In this document: positions 1-5,681 of the stretch, piece by piece
Numbering within the stretch: position 1 is the first letter of the stretch
Layout of the letters: each line of letters starts with the position of its first letter
Assembly: GCA_947169395.1 (NCBI GenBank)
Contig: CAMVPJ010000050.1
Location: 1-5,681 of the forward strand
Direction: 5' to 3'
Source: an uncultured Caryophanales bacterium
GTDB taxonomy: Bacteria; Bacillota_I; Bacilli_A; RF39; UBA660
Length of the DNA: 5,681 nucleotides
Made by a program: the position numbers and the translations under genes
Notes under the pieces: model-generated
What the model was told of the DNA's origin: nothing
Seen by the model: only the letters and a program-made list of their open reading frames with translations
Database searches by the model: none

Positions 1-22
1 TCCTGGTCTGCAAGGACTAGGG
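1..22 (+). other. Structured RNA hairpin with GCAA loop, 3' part of an upstream transcript (partial)
   Basis: Bases 1-9 can pair with 14-22 around a GCAA tetraloop (10-13). Six pairs are Watson-Crick; 1/22, 5/18 and 9/14 are G-T wobbles. GNRA-type loops are typical of structured RNAs. Bases 1-24 are clearly richer in G and C than the rest of the window, which also suits a structured RNA. The element is cut by the window edge, so its identity is open: the end of a non-coding RNA, a leader or attenuator hairpin, or the end of a gene. One frame stays open to a TGA at 68-70, but it uses codons (CTG, CTA, GGG, CGA, TCC) that the genes here largely avoid, so I do not call it coding. Confidence 0.35.
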
Positions 23-23
23 C

Positions 24-58
24 GAATAATTTCCCATGAAATTATTCTTTTGTTCTTA
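24..58 (+). terminator. Probable intrinsic terminator of the upstream transcript
   Basis: A perfect 10-bp inverted repeat (24-33 with 38-47) closes a 4-base CCAT loop and is followed by a T-rich tract (48-58). The stem is mostly A-T, so it is a weak hairpin by GC content, but its perfection and the tail fit a Rho-independent terminator ahead of tex. The left arm could also pair with sequence upstream of the window, extending the hairpin at 1-22. An alternative-fold (attenuator-like) arrangement therefore cannot be excluded. Confidence 0.5.
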
Positions 59-76
59 TTTGTGATATGATTATAT

Positions 77-83
77 GGAGGTG
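77..83 (+). promoter_or_regulatory. Ribosome binding site that fixes the tex start at 90
   Basis: GGAGGTG is a near-perfect Shine-Dalgarno sequence, 6 bases before the ATG at 90. The in-frame ATG at 75 overlaps this site and has no ribosome binding site of its own, so the start at 90 is preferred. I found no convincing promoter between the upstream hairpin and this site. Confidence 0.85.
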
Positions 84-89
84 TTTAAG

Positions 90-2246
90 ATGAATGAATA
101 TATTATTAAGGAGATTGCAGCTAGTCTTAATATTACTGAAAAACAAGTTAATACTGTATTAAGTTTATTAAGTGAGGGAAATACTATTCCTTTTATTGCA
201 AGATATAGAAAAGAAGCAACTGGGGCTTTAGATGAAGAGACTATTAGAAGTATTAATGAAGTTTATGAATATCAAGAAAATCTTTTAAAAAGAAAAGAAG
301 ATGTAATTAGATTAATAGATGAAAAGGGATTACTTACTGATGAATTAAAAGATTCTATTATGAAATGTGAAAAATTAGTAGAAGTAGAAGATTTATATAG
401 ACCATATAAAGAAAAGAAAAAGACTAAGGCGACTGAGGCGATTGCTTTAGGACTTGAACCACTTGCTAAGATGATGATGACTTTTCCAACTACTGGAGAT
501 ATAGATAATTTATGTAGTAAGTTTATTAATGATAAAGTTCCAAGTACAGATAAAGCAGTAGAGGGAGCTTGTTTCATAATAGCTGAATGGATTAGTGATA
601 ATGCATATTATAGAAAATGGATAAGGGGATATTTTTATAGAAATGGAGTTATTGTTTCAGTTAAGAAAAAAAATGCTGAAGATGAAAATAGTATATATGA
701 AATGTATTATGATTATAATGAGGCAGTTAAATATATTAAACCTCATAGGATTTTAGCTCTAAATAGAGGAGAAAAAGAAAAAGTACTTAATGTTAGTATA
801 GATGTTAATAAAGATGAAATAATTGCATTTTTAGAAAAAAAGATTATTAAGAATGATAAGAGTTTTGTATGTAGTTATATTAGGGATGCAATAAATGATT
901 CTTATAAAAGATTAATTGAACCATCTATAGAAAGAGAAATAAGAAGTGATTTATCTGAAAAAGGTGAAATTGCAGCAATTGATAATTTTGGTAAGAACTT
1001 AGAAGCATTATTATTAACTCCTCCTATGAAAGAAAAGGTAGTACTTGCTTTTGATCCTGGATATGTTAATGGTTGTAAATTAGCAGTTGTTGATAAAAAT
1101 GGTAAATATTTAGATAGTACTGTTATTAAACCATTCTTAAAAGGTGATGAAGAAAAAAGAATTAAACTTTCTATGGAAGTAGTTGTTCAATTAATTAAAA
1201 AATATAATGTAGATATAATATCTATTGGAAATGGAACTGCATCTCGTGAATCAGAAAAGTTCTGTGCTGATATGATTAGAGATTATAATTTAAATTGTAA
1301 ATATGTAATTGTAAGTGAAGCAGGAGCATCAATTTATTCTGCTTCTCCACAAGCAATTGAGGAATTTCCTGATTTAGCTGTTGAAAAAAGAAGTGCAGTA
1401 TCAATTGGAAGAAGACTTCAAGATCCTTTAGCAGAACTTGTTAAGATTCCACCTGAAGGAATTGGTGTTGGTTTATATCAACATGATGTATCTGAAAAGA
1501 AATTATCAGATAACTTAGATTTTGTTGTTGAAAAGTGTGTTAATAGTGTAGGAGTTAATATAAATACAGCAAGTTCTTCATTATTAAGTTATGTATCTGG
1601 TATTACTAAAGCAGCTATTAAGAAGATAATTGATTATAGAGAAAGTGTTGGTAAAATTAAAAGTAGAGAAGAAATTAAGAAGAAAAAACTTCTTTCTGAT
1701 AAAGCTTTTGAACAAGCAATAGGATTCCTTCGTATTACTGAAGGAGATAATGTGTTAGATTCTACTGCTATACATCCAGAAAGTTATGAAGTAGCATTAA
1801 ATTTATTAAAAGAATTAAATAGTAATATTTCTATGATTGGTACTAATGAGATTATTGATCAATTAAATAATATAAATATAGAAGAATATGCTAAAAAATT
1901 AAATACTGATATTTATACATTAGAAGATGTAATTAGTTCATTAAAAAAACCTAATCTTGATCCAAGAGATGAGTATCCTCAACCAATACTTAAAAGTAAT
2001 ATACTTGAAATAAGTGATTTACATGTAGGTGATAAATTACAAGGAACAGTTAGAAATGTAGTTGACTTTGGATTATTTATAGATATTGGATTACATGATG
2101 ATGGACTTGCTCATATATCTAAAATAAGTAAAAATTTTGTAAAGCATCCTTCTGATTTATATAGTGTTGGAGATATAGTGGATTGTTGGGTAGATGATAT
2201 ATCATTAGAAAAGAATAAAGTTAGTTTAAGTTTAATAGAGAGGTAG
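90..2246 (+). CDS. tex: Tex, S1-domain RNA-binding transcription accessory protein
   Basis: Complete Tex/YhgF-family cytoplasmic protein of 718 residues, close to the usual family length of about 720. Family members bind nucleic acid and associate with transcription; the precise role is still unsettled. Visible landmarks, numbered from the ATG at 90: the Tex N-terminal signature around 31-47 (TIPFIARYRKEATG), an LYRPYK motif at 102-107, and a YqgF/RNase H-like fold from about 315. That fold includes FDPG with Asp322, GNGTASRE at 380-387, Glu410, and the hallmark SIGRRLQDPLAELVKI starting at 438. A helix-hairpin-helix region follows (about 487-549, VGVNINTAS through GFLRI), then a C-terminal S1 RNA-binding domain (about 643-714). 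The start at 90 is chosen for its strong Shine-Dalgarno site. Two bases separate its stop from yfcE, suggesting one mRNA. No frameshift or missing domain is seen. Confidence 0.97.
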   Translation: MNEYIIKEIAASLNITEKQVNTVLSLLSEGNTIPFIARYRKEATGALDEETIRSINEVYEYQENLLKRKEDVIRLIDEKGLLTDELKDSIMKCEKLVEVEDLYRPYKEKKKTKATEAIALGLEPLAKMMMTFPTTGDIDNLCSKFINDKVPSTDKAVEGACFIIAEWISDNAYYRKWIRGYFYRNGVIVSVKKKNAEDENSIYEMYYDYNEAVKYIKPHRILALNRGEKEKVLNVSIDVNKDEIIAFLEKKIIKNDKSFVCSYIRDAINDSYKRLIEPSIEREIRSDLSEKGEIAAIDNFGKNLEALLLTPPMKEKVVLAFDPGYVNGCKLAVVDKNGKYLDSTVIKPFLKGDEEKRIKLSMEVVVQLIKKYNVDIISIGNGTASRESEKFCADMIRDYNLNCKYVIVSEAGASIYSASPQAIEEFPDLAVEKRSAVSIGRRLQDPLAELVKIPPEGIGVGLYQHDVSEKKLSDNLDFVVEKCVNSVGVNINTASSSLLSYVSGITKAAIKKIIDYRESVGKIKSREEIKKKKLLSDKAFEQAIGFLRITEGDNVLDSTAIHPESYEVALNLLKELNSNISMIGTNEIIDQLNNINIEEYAKKLNTDIYTLEDVISSLKKPNLDPRDEYPQPILKSNILEISDLHVGDKLQGTVRNVVDFGLFIDIGLHDDGLAHISKISKNFVKHPSDLYSVGDIVDCWVDDISLEKNKVSLSLIER

Positions 2247-2248
2247 AA

Positions 2249-2761
2249 ATGAAAGTATTAATAGTATCAGATATTCATGGTGGATATGAAAATATGTTAA
2301 AAGTATTAGAAAATGAAAAAGATTTTGATTTAATGCTTATAATGGGAGATATATTATCTGGATATAGTTCTAATTATAACGAATTAGCTAGTCTATTAAA
2401 TAGTTTTAATACTAAGATTATTTCAGTAAGAGGTAATTGTGATAATAGTCATTTAGATTTATTAGATTTTAATTATGATAATCCTTATGTACTTACTAGT
2501 ATTGACAATAAACTAATATTTATGACTCATGGACATTTATTTGATATTTTTAATACTCCAACAAATGATTATGATATTTATATACAAGGACATACTCATA
2601 TACCTAAAATGGAAATATTAAATGATAAATTATATTTAAATCCTGGTTCTATTACTTTACCAAGAGGTATGAGTAATAAGAGTTATATAGTTTATAAAGA
2701 TAATATATTTTATTTAAAAGATTTAGATAAAAATATGATAATTAATAAAATAATTTTTTAA
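2249..2761 (+). CDS. yfcE: YfcE/MJ0936-family metallophosphodiesterase
   Basis: Complete 170-residue calcineurin-like phosphoesterase, slightly shorter than the E. coli YfcE protein it resembles. All metal-binding motifs of the fold are visible: SDIHG with Asp8 and His10, GD with Asp34, GNCD with Asn63, THGH with His94, and GHTH with His115 and His117. NPGS follows at 131-134. Family members are small cytoplasmic phosphodiesterases with two metal ions, active in vitro on model phosphodiester substrates; the natural substrate is not established. The ribosome binding site (AGAGAGG, 2237-2243) lies within the last codons and stop of tex, 5 bases from the ATG, so translation is probably coupled. 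The Tex-YfcE pairing does not itself reveal a shared pathway. No clear intrinsic terminator follows, so readthrough into the next gene is possible. Confidence 0.94.
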   Translation: MKVLIVSDIHGGYENMLKVLENEKDFDLMLIMGDILSGYSSNYNELASLLNSFNTKIISVRGNCDNSHLDLLDFNYDNPYVLTSIDNKLIFMTHGHLFDIFNTPTNDYDIYIQGHTHIPKMEILNDKLYLNPGSITLPRGMSNKSYIVYKDNIFYLKDLDKNMIINKIIF

Positions 2762-2794
2762 AATGTATATAATATTTAAATTAATAACACATTA

Positions 2795-2822
2795 TTGAAA
2801 TATTATTATAAAATGTTATAAT
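2795..2822 (+). promoter_or_regulatory. Sigma-A-type promoter of the DUF285 surface-protein gene
   Basis: TTGAAA (2795-2800) and TATAAT (2817-2822) are separated by 16 bases, with an extended -10 TG one base upstream (2814-2815). Transcription would begin near 2829, giving a leader of about 20 bases. The leader carries AAGGGA (2834-2839), 10 bases before the ATG, a slightly long spacing. A second TATAAT at 2828-2833 abuts this ribosome binding site and lacks a suitable -35, so I do not favour it. In AT-rich DNA a match to TATAAT alone is weak evidence; the full set of elements and the placement support the call. Confidence 0.7.
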
Positions 2823-2849
2823 TATTTTATAATAAGGGACGATATTGAT

Positions 2850-5444
2850 ATGATTAATTTTAATAAAAAAATTAAATATAAATATAGATATAGTCACAAG
2901 AAATATAATATTATTATTTTTCTTGTTTTTGTTTTGTTTTTAGGAATGGGATATTCAGTATTAGGATCTAATTTAAGTATTTTAGGTAATATCAATTTAT
3001 CAAGATATAAGGAACCTATTATAAAAGTAGTAAGTAGTGGTAGTGATAGTTCTTATTTTAGAAGAAGTACATATAGAGATAAGATAAAAATTATTAATAT
3101 AGATGATGAAATTAACCCTCCATCTGATGTTATTCAAAGCTGGGATATAGGAGTTTCTCAAAATGGAAATGTAATGGCATATATTACTCAAAATGCTGAT
3201 GATAATACAAAATATGATTTGTATATTCAAGGAAGAGGACATTTATATGCAAATGAAGACAGTAAATATTTGTTTGCGAATCTAAAAGGTGTTGACCAAA
3301 TAAATGGACTTGATAATCTTGATGTATCTAGAGTAAAAAATATGAGTTATATGTTTTATTATACTGGATATAATAGTCAAGTTTTCTCATTGGATTTAGG
3401 GAATAACTTTGATACAAGTAGTGTAACAAATATGAGTCATATGTTTCATATTTGTGGTGGAAGTAGTAATGTTTTTGAATTAGATTTAGGTGACAAGTTT
3501 GATACAAGTAAAGTAACAAATATGAGTTCTATGTTTTCTGGAACAGGTTCTGATAGCCAAACTTTTATATTAGATTTAGGAGATAATTTTGATACAAGTA
3601 GTGTAACGGATATGAGCTCTATGTTTTATCAAACTGGATATAGTAATACATCCTTTACGTTAGATTTAGGAGATAATTTTGATACAAGTAGTGTAACGGA
3701 TATGAGCTCTATGTTTTATCAAACTGGATATAAAAGTACATCTTTTATATTGGATTTGGGAGATAATTTTAATACAAGTAGTGTAACGAGTATGAGTTAT
3801 ATGTTTTATTATACTGGATATAGTAATACATCCTTTACGTTAGATTTAGGAGATAATTTTGATACAAGTAGTGTAACGGATATGAGCTCTATGTTTTATC
3901 AAACTGGATATAAAAGTACATCTTTTATATTGGATTTGGGAGATAATTTTAATACAAGTAGTGTAACGAGTATGAGTTATATGTTTTATCAGACTGGATA
4001 TAATAGTAACCAAGGTTTTAATCTTGACTTAGGAGATAAATTTGATACAAGTAATGTTACAAATATGGAAGCAATGTTTCGCGCTACAGGCTATAAAGAT
4101 ACTTCATTTACTTTAAATTTAAGAGATAAATTTGATACAAGTAATGTTACAAATATGAGTTCTATGTTTTCTGGAACAGGTTATAATAGTCAGACTTTTA
4201 TATTAGATTTAGGAAATAAATTTGATACAAGTAAAGTTACAAATATGAGTAGTATGTTTGGAGGTGTAGGATATAAAGGCACATCATTTACATTAAATTT
4301 AAGAGATAAATTTGATACAAGTAGTGTAACAGACATGAGCAGAATGTTTGCTAATGCAGCACATGATAGCAATGTTTTCACCTTGGATTTAGGGGATAAA
4401 TTTGATACAAGCAATGTAACAAATATGGAAGCTATGTTTCGTAGTACGGGATGTTATAGTGATTTTTTTACATTAGATTTGGGAGATAATTTCGATACAA
4501 GTAAAGTTACAAATATGCGAGCAATGTTTTATGGAACTGCATCAAGTTGTCCTGTTTTTACACTTAATTTAGGGAATAATTTTGATACAAGTAAAGTAAC
4601 CGATATGTGGGCAATGTTTAAAAATGTTGGATATGGAAGTACCGTATTAACCTTAGATTTGGGAGATAAATTTGATACAAGTAATGTTACAATTTCAAGT
4701 GGAGAAACTACTTTTGAATCTTCATATGTTACTAGTGGTATGTTTGAAAATGCAGGGTATAGCAGTACTATATTTACACTTAATTTAGGAAATAAATTTG
4801 ATACTAGTAAAATGACTAATATGCATTTTATGTTTACAAATGTAGGTAAAAGTAATCCTAATTTTACATTTGATTTAGGAAATAAATTTGATACTAGTAA
4901 TGTTACTGATATGCATTGTATGTTTACTTATATGGGTTATAATAGTCAAGTATTAACACTTGATTTAGGAGATAAATTTGATACAAGTAATGTTACTGAT
5001 ATGTCTTCAATGTTTTATTATACTGGATATAAAAGTCCTGTTTTTACACTAGATTTAGGAGATAAATTTGATACAAGTAATGTTACACAAGTTACTGGAA
5101 ATGAAATTATTCTTCATGATAATGCTGCTTTACATTGTACTAGGGGAATGTTCGAGAATATTGGTTATAGTAATCCAACATTCACATTAAATTTAGGAGA
5201 CAAATTTTATACAAGTAATATTACCAATATGAGTCATATGTTTTATGAAACAGGTAATAGTAATAATAATTTTACTTTAGATGTTTCTACATTTGATTTT
5301 AGTAATGTTACAGAATATTCCAATTTATTTGGTCGGTGGAAAACTACCCAAAAAATATATGTAAAAGATGCTGATGATCAAGCATGGGTTATCGCTAGAG
5401 ATAATAGTAGTGTGTTTAGTACTTCTAATGTATTAATAAAATAG
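2850..5444 (+). CDS. DUF285 (BspA-like) 30-residue-repeat surface protein
   Basis: Complete 864-residue protein. A basic N-terminus (1-18) precedes one hydrophobic segment (about 20-38) and the conserved GYSVLGSNLSILG stretch (34-46), indicating export or an N-terminal membrane anchor with the rest outside. Residues 53-90 form a polar, Ser-rich linker. Residues 95-150 match the cap found before DUF285 repeats (WDIG at 98-101, MAYI at 109-112, LYIQGRG at 124-130, LFANL at 141-145). Repeats fill 151 to about 827, consensus LDLGDKFDTSNVTNMSSMF plus a variable 11-residue tail. A C-terminal cap (about 828-864, with IYVKD, QAWVIAR and a final NVLIK) follows. No LPXTG motif, C-terminal membrane helix or catalytic motif is visible. 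Family members are usually assumed to be extracellular solenoids in adhesion or binding; the ligand here is unknown. The gene has its own promoter and terminator and is followed by a paralogue. Confidence 0.92.
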   Translation: MINFNKKIKYKYRYSHKKYNIIIFLVFVLFLGMGYSVLGSNLSILGNINLSRYKEPIIKVVSSGSDSSYFRRSTYRDKIKIINIDDEINPPSDVIQSWDIGVSQNGNVMAYITQNADDNTKYDLYIQGRGHLYANEDSKYLFANLKGVDQINGLDNLDVSRVKNMSYMFYYTGYNSQVFSLDLGNNFDTSSVTNMSHMFHICGGSSNVFELDLGDKFDTSKVTNMSSMFSGTGSDSQTFILDLGDNFDTSSVTDMSSMFYQTGYSNTSFTLDLGDNFDTSSVTDMSSMFYQTGYKSTSFILDLGDNFNTSSVTSMSYMFYYTGYSNTSFTLDLGDNFDTSSVTDMSSMFYQTGYKSTSFILDLGDNFNTSSVTSMSYMFYQTGYNSNQGFNLDLGDKFDTSNVTNMEAMFRATGYKDTSFTLNLRDKFDTSNVTNMSSMFSGTGYNSQTFILDLGNKFDTSKVTNMSSMFGGVGYKGTSFTLNLRDKFDTSSVTDMSRMFANAAHDSNVFTLDLGDKFDTSNVTNMEAMFRSTGCYSDFFTLDLGDNFDTSKVTNMRAMFYGTASSCPVFTLNLGNNFDTSKVTDMWAMFKNVGYGSTVLTLDLGDKFDTSNVTISSGETTFESSYVTSGMFENAGYSSTIFTLNLGNKFDTSKMTNMHFMFTNVGKSNPNFTFDLGNKFDTSNVTDMHCMFTYMGYNSQVLTLDLGDKFDTSNVTDMSSMFYYTGYKSPVFTLDLGDKFDTSNVTQVTGNEIILHDNAALHCTRGMFENIGYSNPTFTLNLGDKFYTSNITNMSHMFYETGNSNNNFTLDVSTFDFSNVTEYSNLFGRWKTTQKIYVKDADDQAWVIARDNSSVFSTSNVLIK
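2908..2991 (+). repeat. Leader segment duplicated in the downstream paralogue (copy 1)
   Basis: This stretch encodes the hydrophobic segment and the GYSVLGSNLSILGN motif. It aligns without gaps to 5598-5681 with three mismatches (at 2910, 2933 and 2936); the last 55 bases are identical. Immediately upstream, the sequences encoding the basic N-termini have diverged clearly. The right-hand limit is unknown because copy 2 runs off the window. Confidence 0.9.
3300..5330 (+). repeat. In-frame tandem array of 90-base (30-residue) DUF285 units
   Basis: A divergent first unit (3300-3389) is followed by 20 units starting at 3390, 3480, 3570, 3660, 3750, 3840, 3930, 4023, 4113, 4203, 4293, 4383, 4473, 4563, 4653, 4779, 4869, 4959, 5049 and 5187. 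A truncated final unit starts at 5277. Seventeen of the 20 are exactly 90 bases. The unit at 3930 is 93 bases, the one at 4653 is 126 and the one at 5049 is 138. Core positions (LDL, F-D-T-S, V-T, MF) are nearly invariant, while the 11-residue segment after MF varies most. The unit at 5187 has Tyr in place of the conserved Asp (FYTSNIT). Confidence 0.95.
3633..3989 (+). repeat. Recent two-unit tandem duplication: 177-base exact repeat at 180-base offset
   Basis: Bases 3633-3809 are identical to 3813-3989. The first differences are at 3632/3812 (A/T) on the left and 3810/3990 (T/C) on the right. The offset equals two 90-base units, so the reading frame is kept. Identity at synonymous positions, including ACG and AGC codons that are uncommon elsewhere in the array, points to recent duplication or conversion rather than selection on the protein. 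A shorter exact copy, 3571-3642 against 3661-3732 (72 bases), lies at the one-unit offset. Confidence 0.97.
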
Positions 5445-5466
5445 AAAAGACCTTTGGTCTTTTTTT
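5445..5466 (+). terminator. Intrinsic terminator of the DUF285 gene
   Basis: It begins directly after the TAG stop. An 8-bp perfect stem (5445-5452 with 5456-5463) closes a 3-base TTT loop, and six Ts run from 5461 to 5466, partly inside the stem. This is a textbook Rho-independent terminator and separates this transcript from the paralogue downstream. Confidence 0.88.
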
Positions 5467-5498
5467 ATGTCAAGTAATAATTAATTTAAATGTATTTA

Positions 5499-5527
5499 TT
5501 GAACTACTAGCAATAGTTATTTATAAT
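5499..5527 (+). promoter_or_regulatory. Sigma-A-type promoter of the paralogous surface-protein gene
   Basis: TTGAAC (5499-5504) and TATAAT (5522-5527) are separated by 17 bases, downstream of the terminator. Transcription would start near 5534, leaving a leader of about 15 bases. A modest ribosome binding site (AGTAGGT, 5536-5542) lies 6 bases before the ATG at 5549. The elements resemble those upstream of the first DUF285 gene, including an ATTGAA -35 core, but the flanking DNA is not otherwise clearly alike. Confidence 0.7.
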
Positions 5528-5548
5528 AAAATCATAGTAGGTAAGAAT

Positions 5549-5681
5549 ATGAAAAAATATAGTAGGAGAAAAATTAGATTTAACTATAAGAAACGTAATG
5601 TTATTATTTTTCTTGTTTTTGTGTTCTTTTTAGGAATGGGATATTCAGTATTAGGATCTAATTTAAGTATTTTAGGTAATA
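5549..5681 (+). CDS. N-terminus of a second surface protein paralogous to the 2850-5444 gene (partial)
   Basis: Only the first 44 codons are in the window; the gene runs off the right edge. The protein begins with a basic stretch (MKKYSRRKIRFNYKKR), followed by a hydrophobic segment and GMGYSVLGSNLSILGN. From the hydrophobic segment on it differs from the upstream protein by only a few residues. It probably has the same export or anchoring mode. Whether it also carries DUF285 repeats or a different extracellular domain cannot be seen. The start is supported by the promoter and ribosome binding site just upstream and by alignment with the first paralogue. Confidence 0.85.
   Translation, partial: MKKYSRRKIRFNYKKRNVIIFLVFVFFLGMGYSVLGSNLSILGN
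5598..5681 (+). repeat. Leader segment duplicated from the upstream paralogue (copy 2, cut by the window)
   Basis: Partner of 2908-2991, with three mismatches over 84 bases and 55 identical bases up to the window edge. The match probably continues beyond the window. Confidence 0.9.

Noticed and set aside
1..33. T-box leader or 5S rRNA 3' end
   Set aside because: The hairpin vaguely recalls both, but no T-box core (a TGGNACC-type sequence) is in view, T-boxes normally precede amino-acid genes rather than tex, and the 5S consensus does not align.
2..70. Possible C-terminus of an upstream protein ending at the TGA at 68-70
   Set aside because: The frame is open, but its codons are unlike those of the genes here, and the same bases form two good hairpins. 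RNA structure is the better explanation, though the window edge prevents certainty.
75..89. Upstream in-frame ATG of tex at 75
   Set aside because: It overlaps the Shine-Dalgarno site of the ATG at 90 and would add five residues not expected from the family length.
272..577. Minus-strand open frame inside tex
   Set aside because: It lies antisense to a strongly supported Tex coding region, has no ribosome binding site I can see, and its translation resembles no family I recognise.
2771..2804. Weak A-T hairpins after yfcE as a terminator
   Set aside because: Short A-T stems (2771-2777 with 2798-2804; 2783-2787 with 2792-2796) have no T-tract behind them and overlap the -35 of the next promoter. 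They are expected by chance at this base composition.
3000..4414. Three minus-strand open frames (3000-3242, 3328-3519, 4190-4414) inside the DUF285 gene
   Set aside because: They are antisense shadows of the coding sequence. Two of them lie over the repeats and read as periodic reverse translations of them.
3300..5330. Regularly spaced repeats resembling a CRISPR array
   Set aside because: The period is 90 bases in one continuous reading frame, the so-called spacers are related to each other, and the protein is a DUF285 repeat.

Overview
The window is strongly AT-rich and reads in the standard bacterial code: Trp is TGG throughout and the gene ends are TAG or TAA. Shine-Dalgarno sites, sigma-A-type promoters, and a tex-yfcE pair beside DUF285 (BspA-like) repeat surface proteins all point to a low-GC Firmicute. 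An uncultured gut Bacilli or Mollicutes-related lineage is likely. That placement is inference from composition and gene families; no marker gene is present.

Layout, left to right. Positions 1-61 hold the structured, locally GC-rich end of an upstream transcript: a stem capped by a GCAA loop, then a second perfect hairpin with a T-rich tail. Next come two tightly spaced same-strand genes. The first is tex (90-2246), a complete 718-residue nucleic-acid-binding transcription accessory protein. The second is yfcE (2249-2761), a complete metallophosphodiesterase whose ribosome binding site lies inside the last codons of tex. They look like a translationally coupled housekeeping unit.

After an 88-base gap with a near-consensus promoter comes a large surface-protein gene (2850-5444, 864 residues). 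It has a basic N-terminus, one hydrophobic segment, a conserved cap domain, about 20 copies of a 30-residue DUF285 repeat and a C-terminal cap. It ends at a clear intrinsic terminator (5445-5466). A second promoter follows, then the start of a paralogue (5549 to the window edge) whose leader is almost identical at the DNA level. The window therefore enters a tandem family of secreted or surface-anchored repeat proteins, each apparently with its own promoter.

The most interesting signal is the recent evolution of the repeat gene. It contains a 177-base exact repeat at a 180-base offset (two units), an older two-unit echo further on, and two units with inserted segments at the same structural position. 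I see no evidence for a mobile element, CRISPR array, defence system or tRNA.
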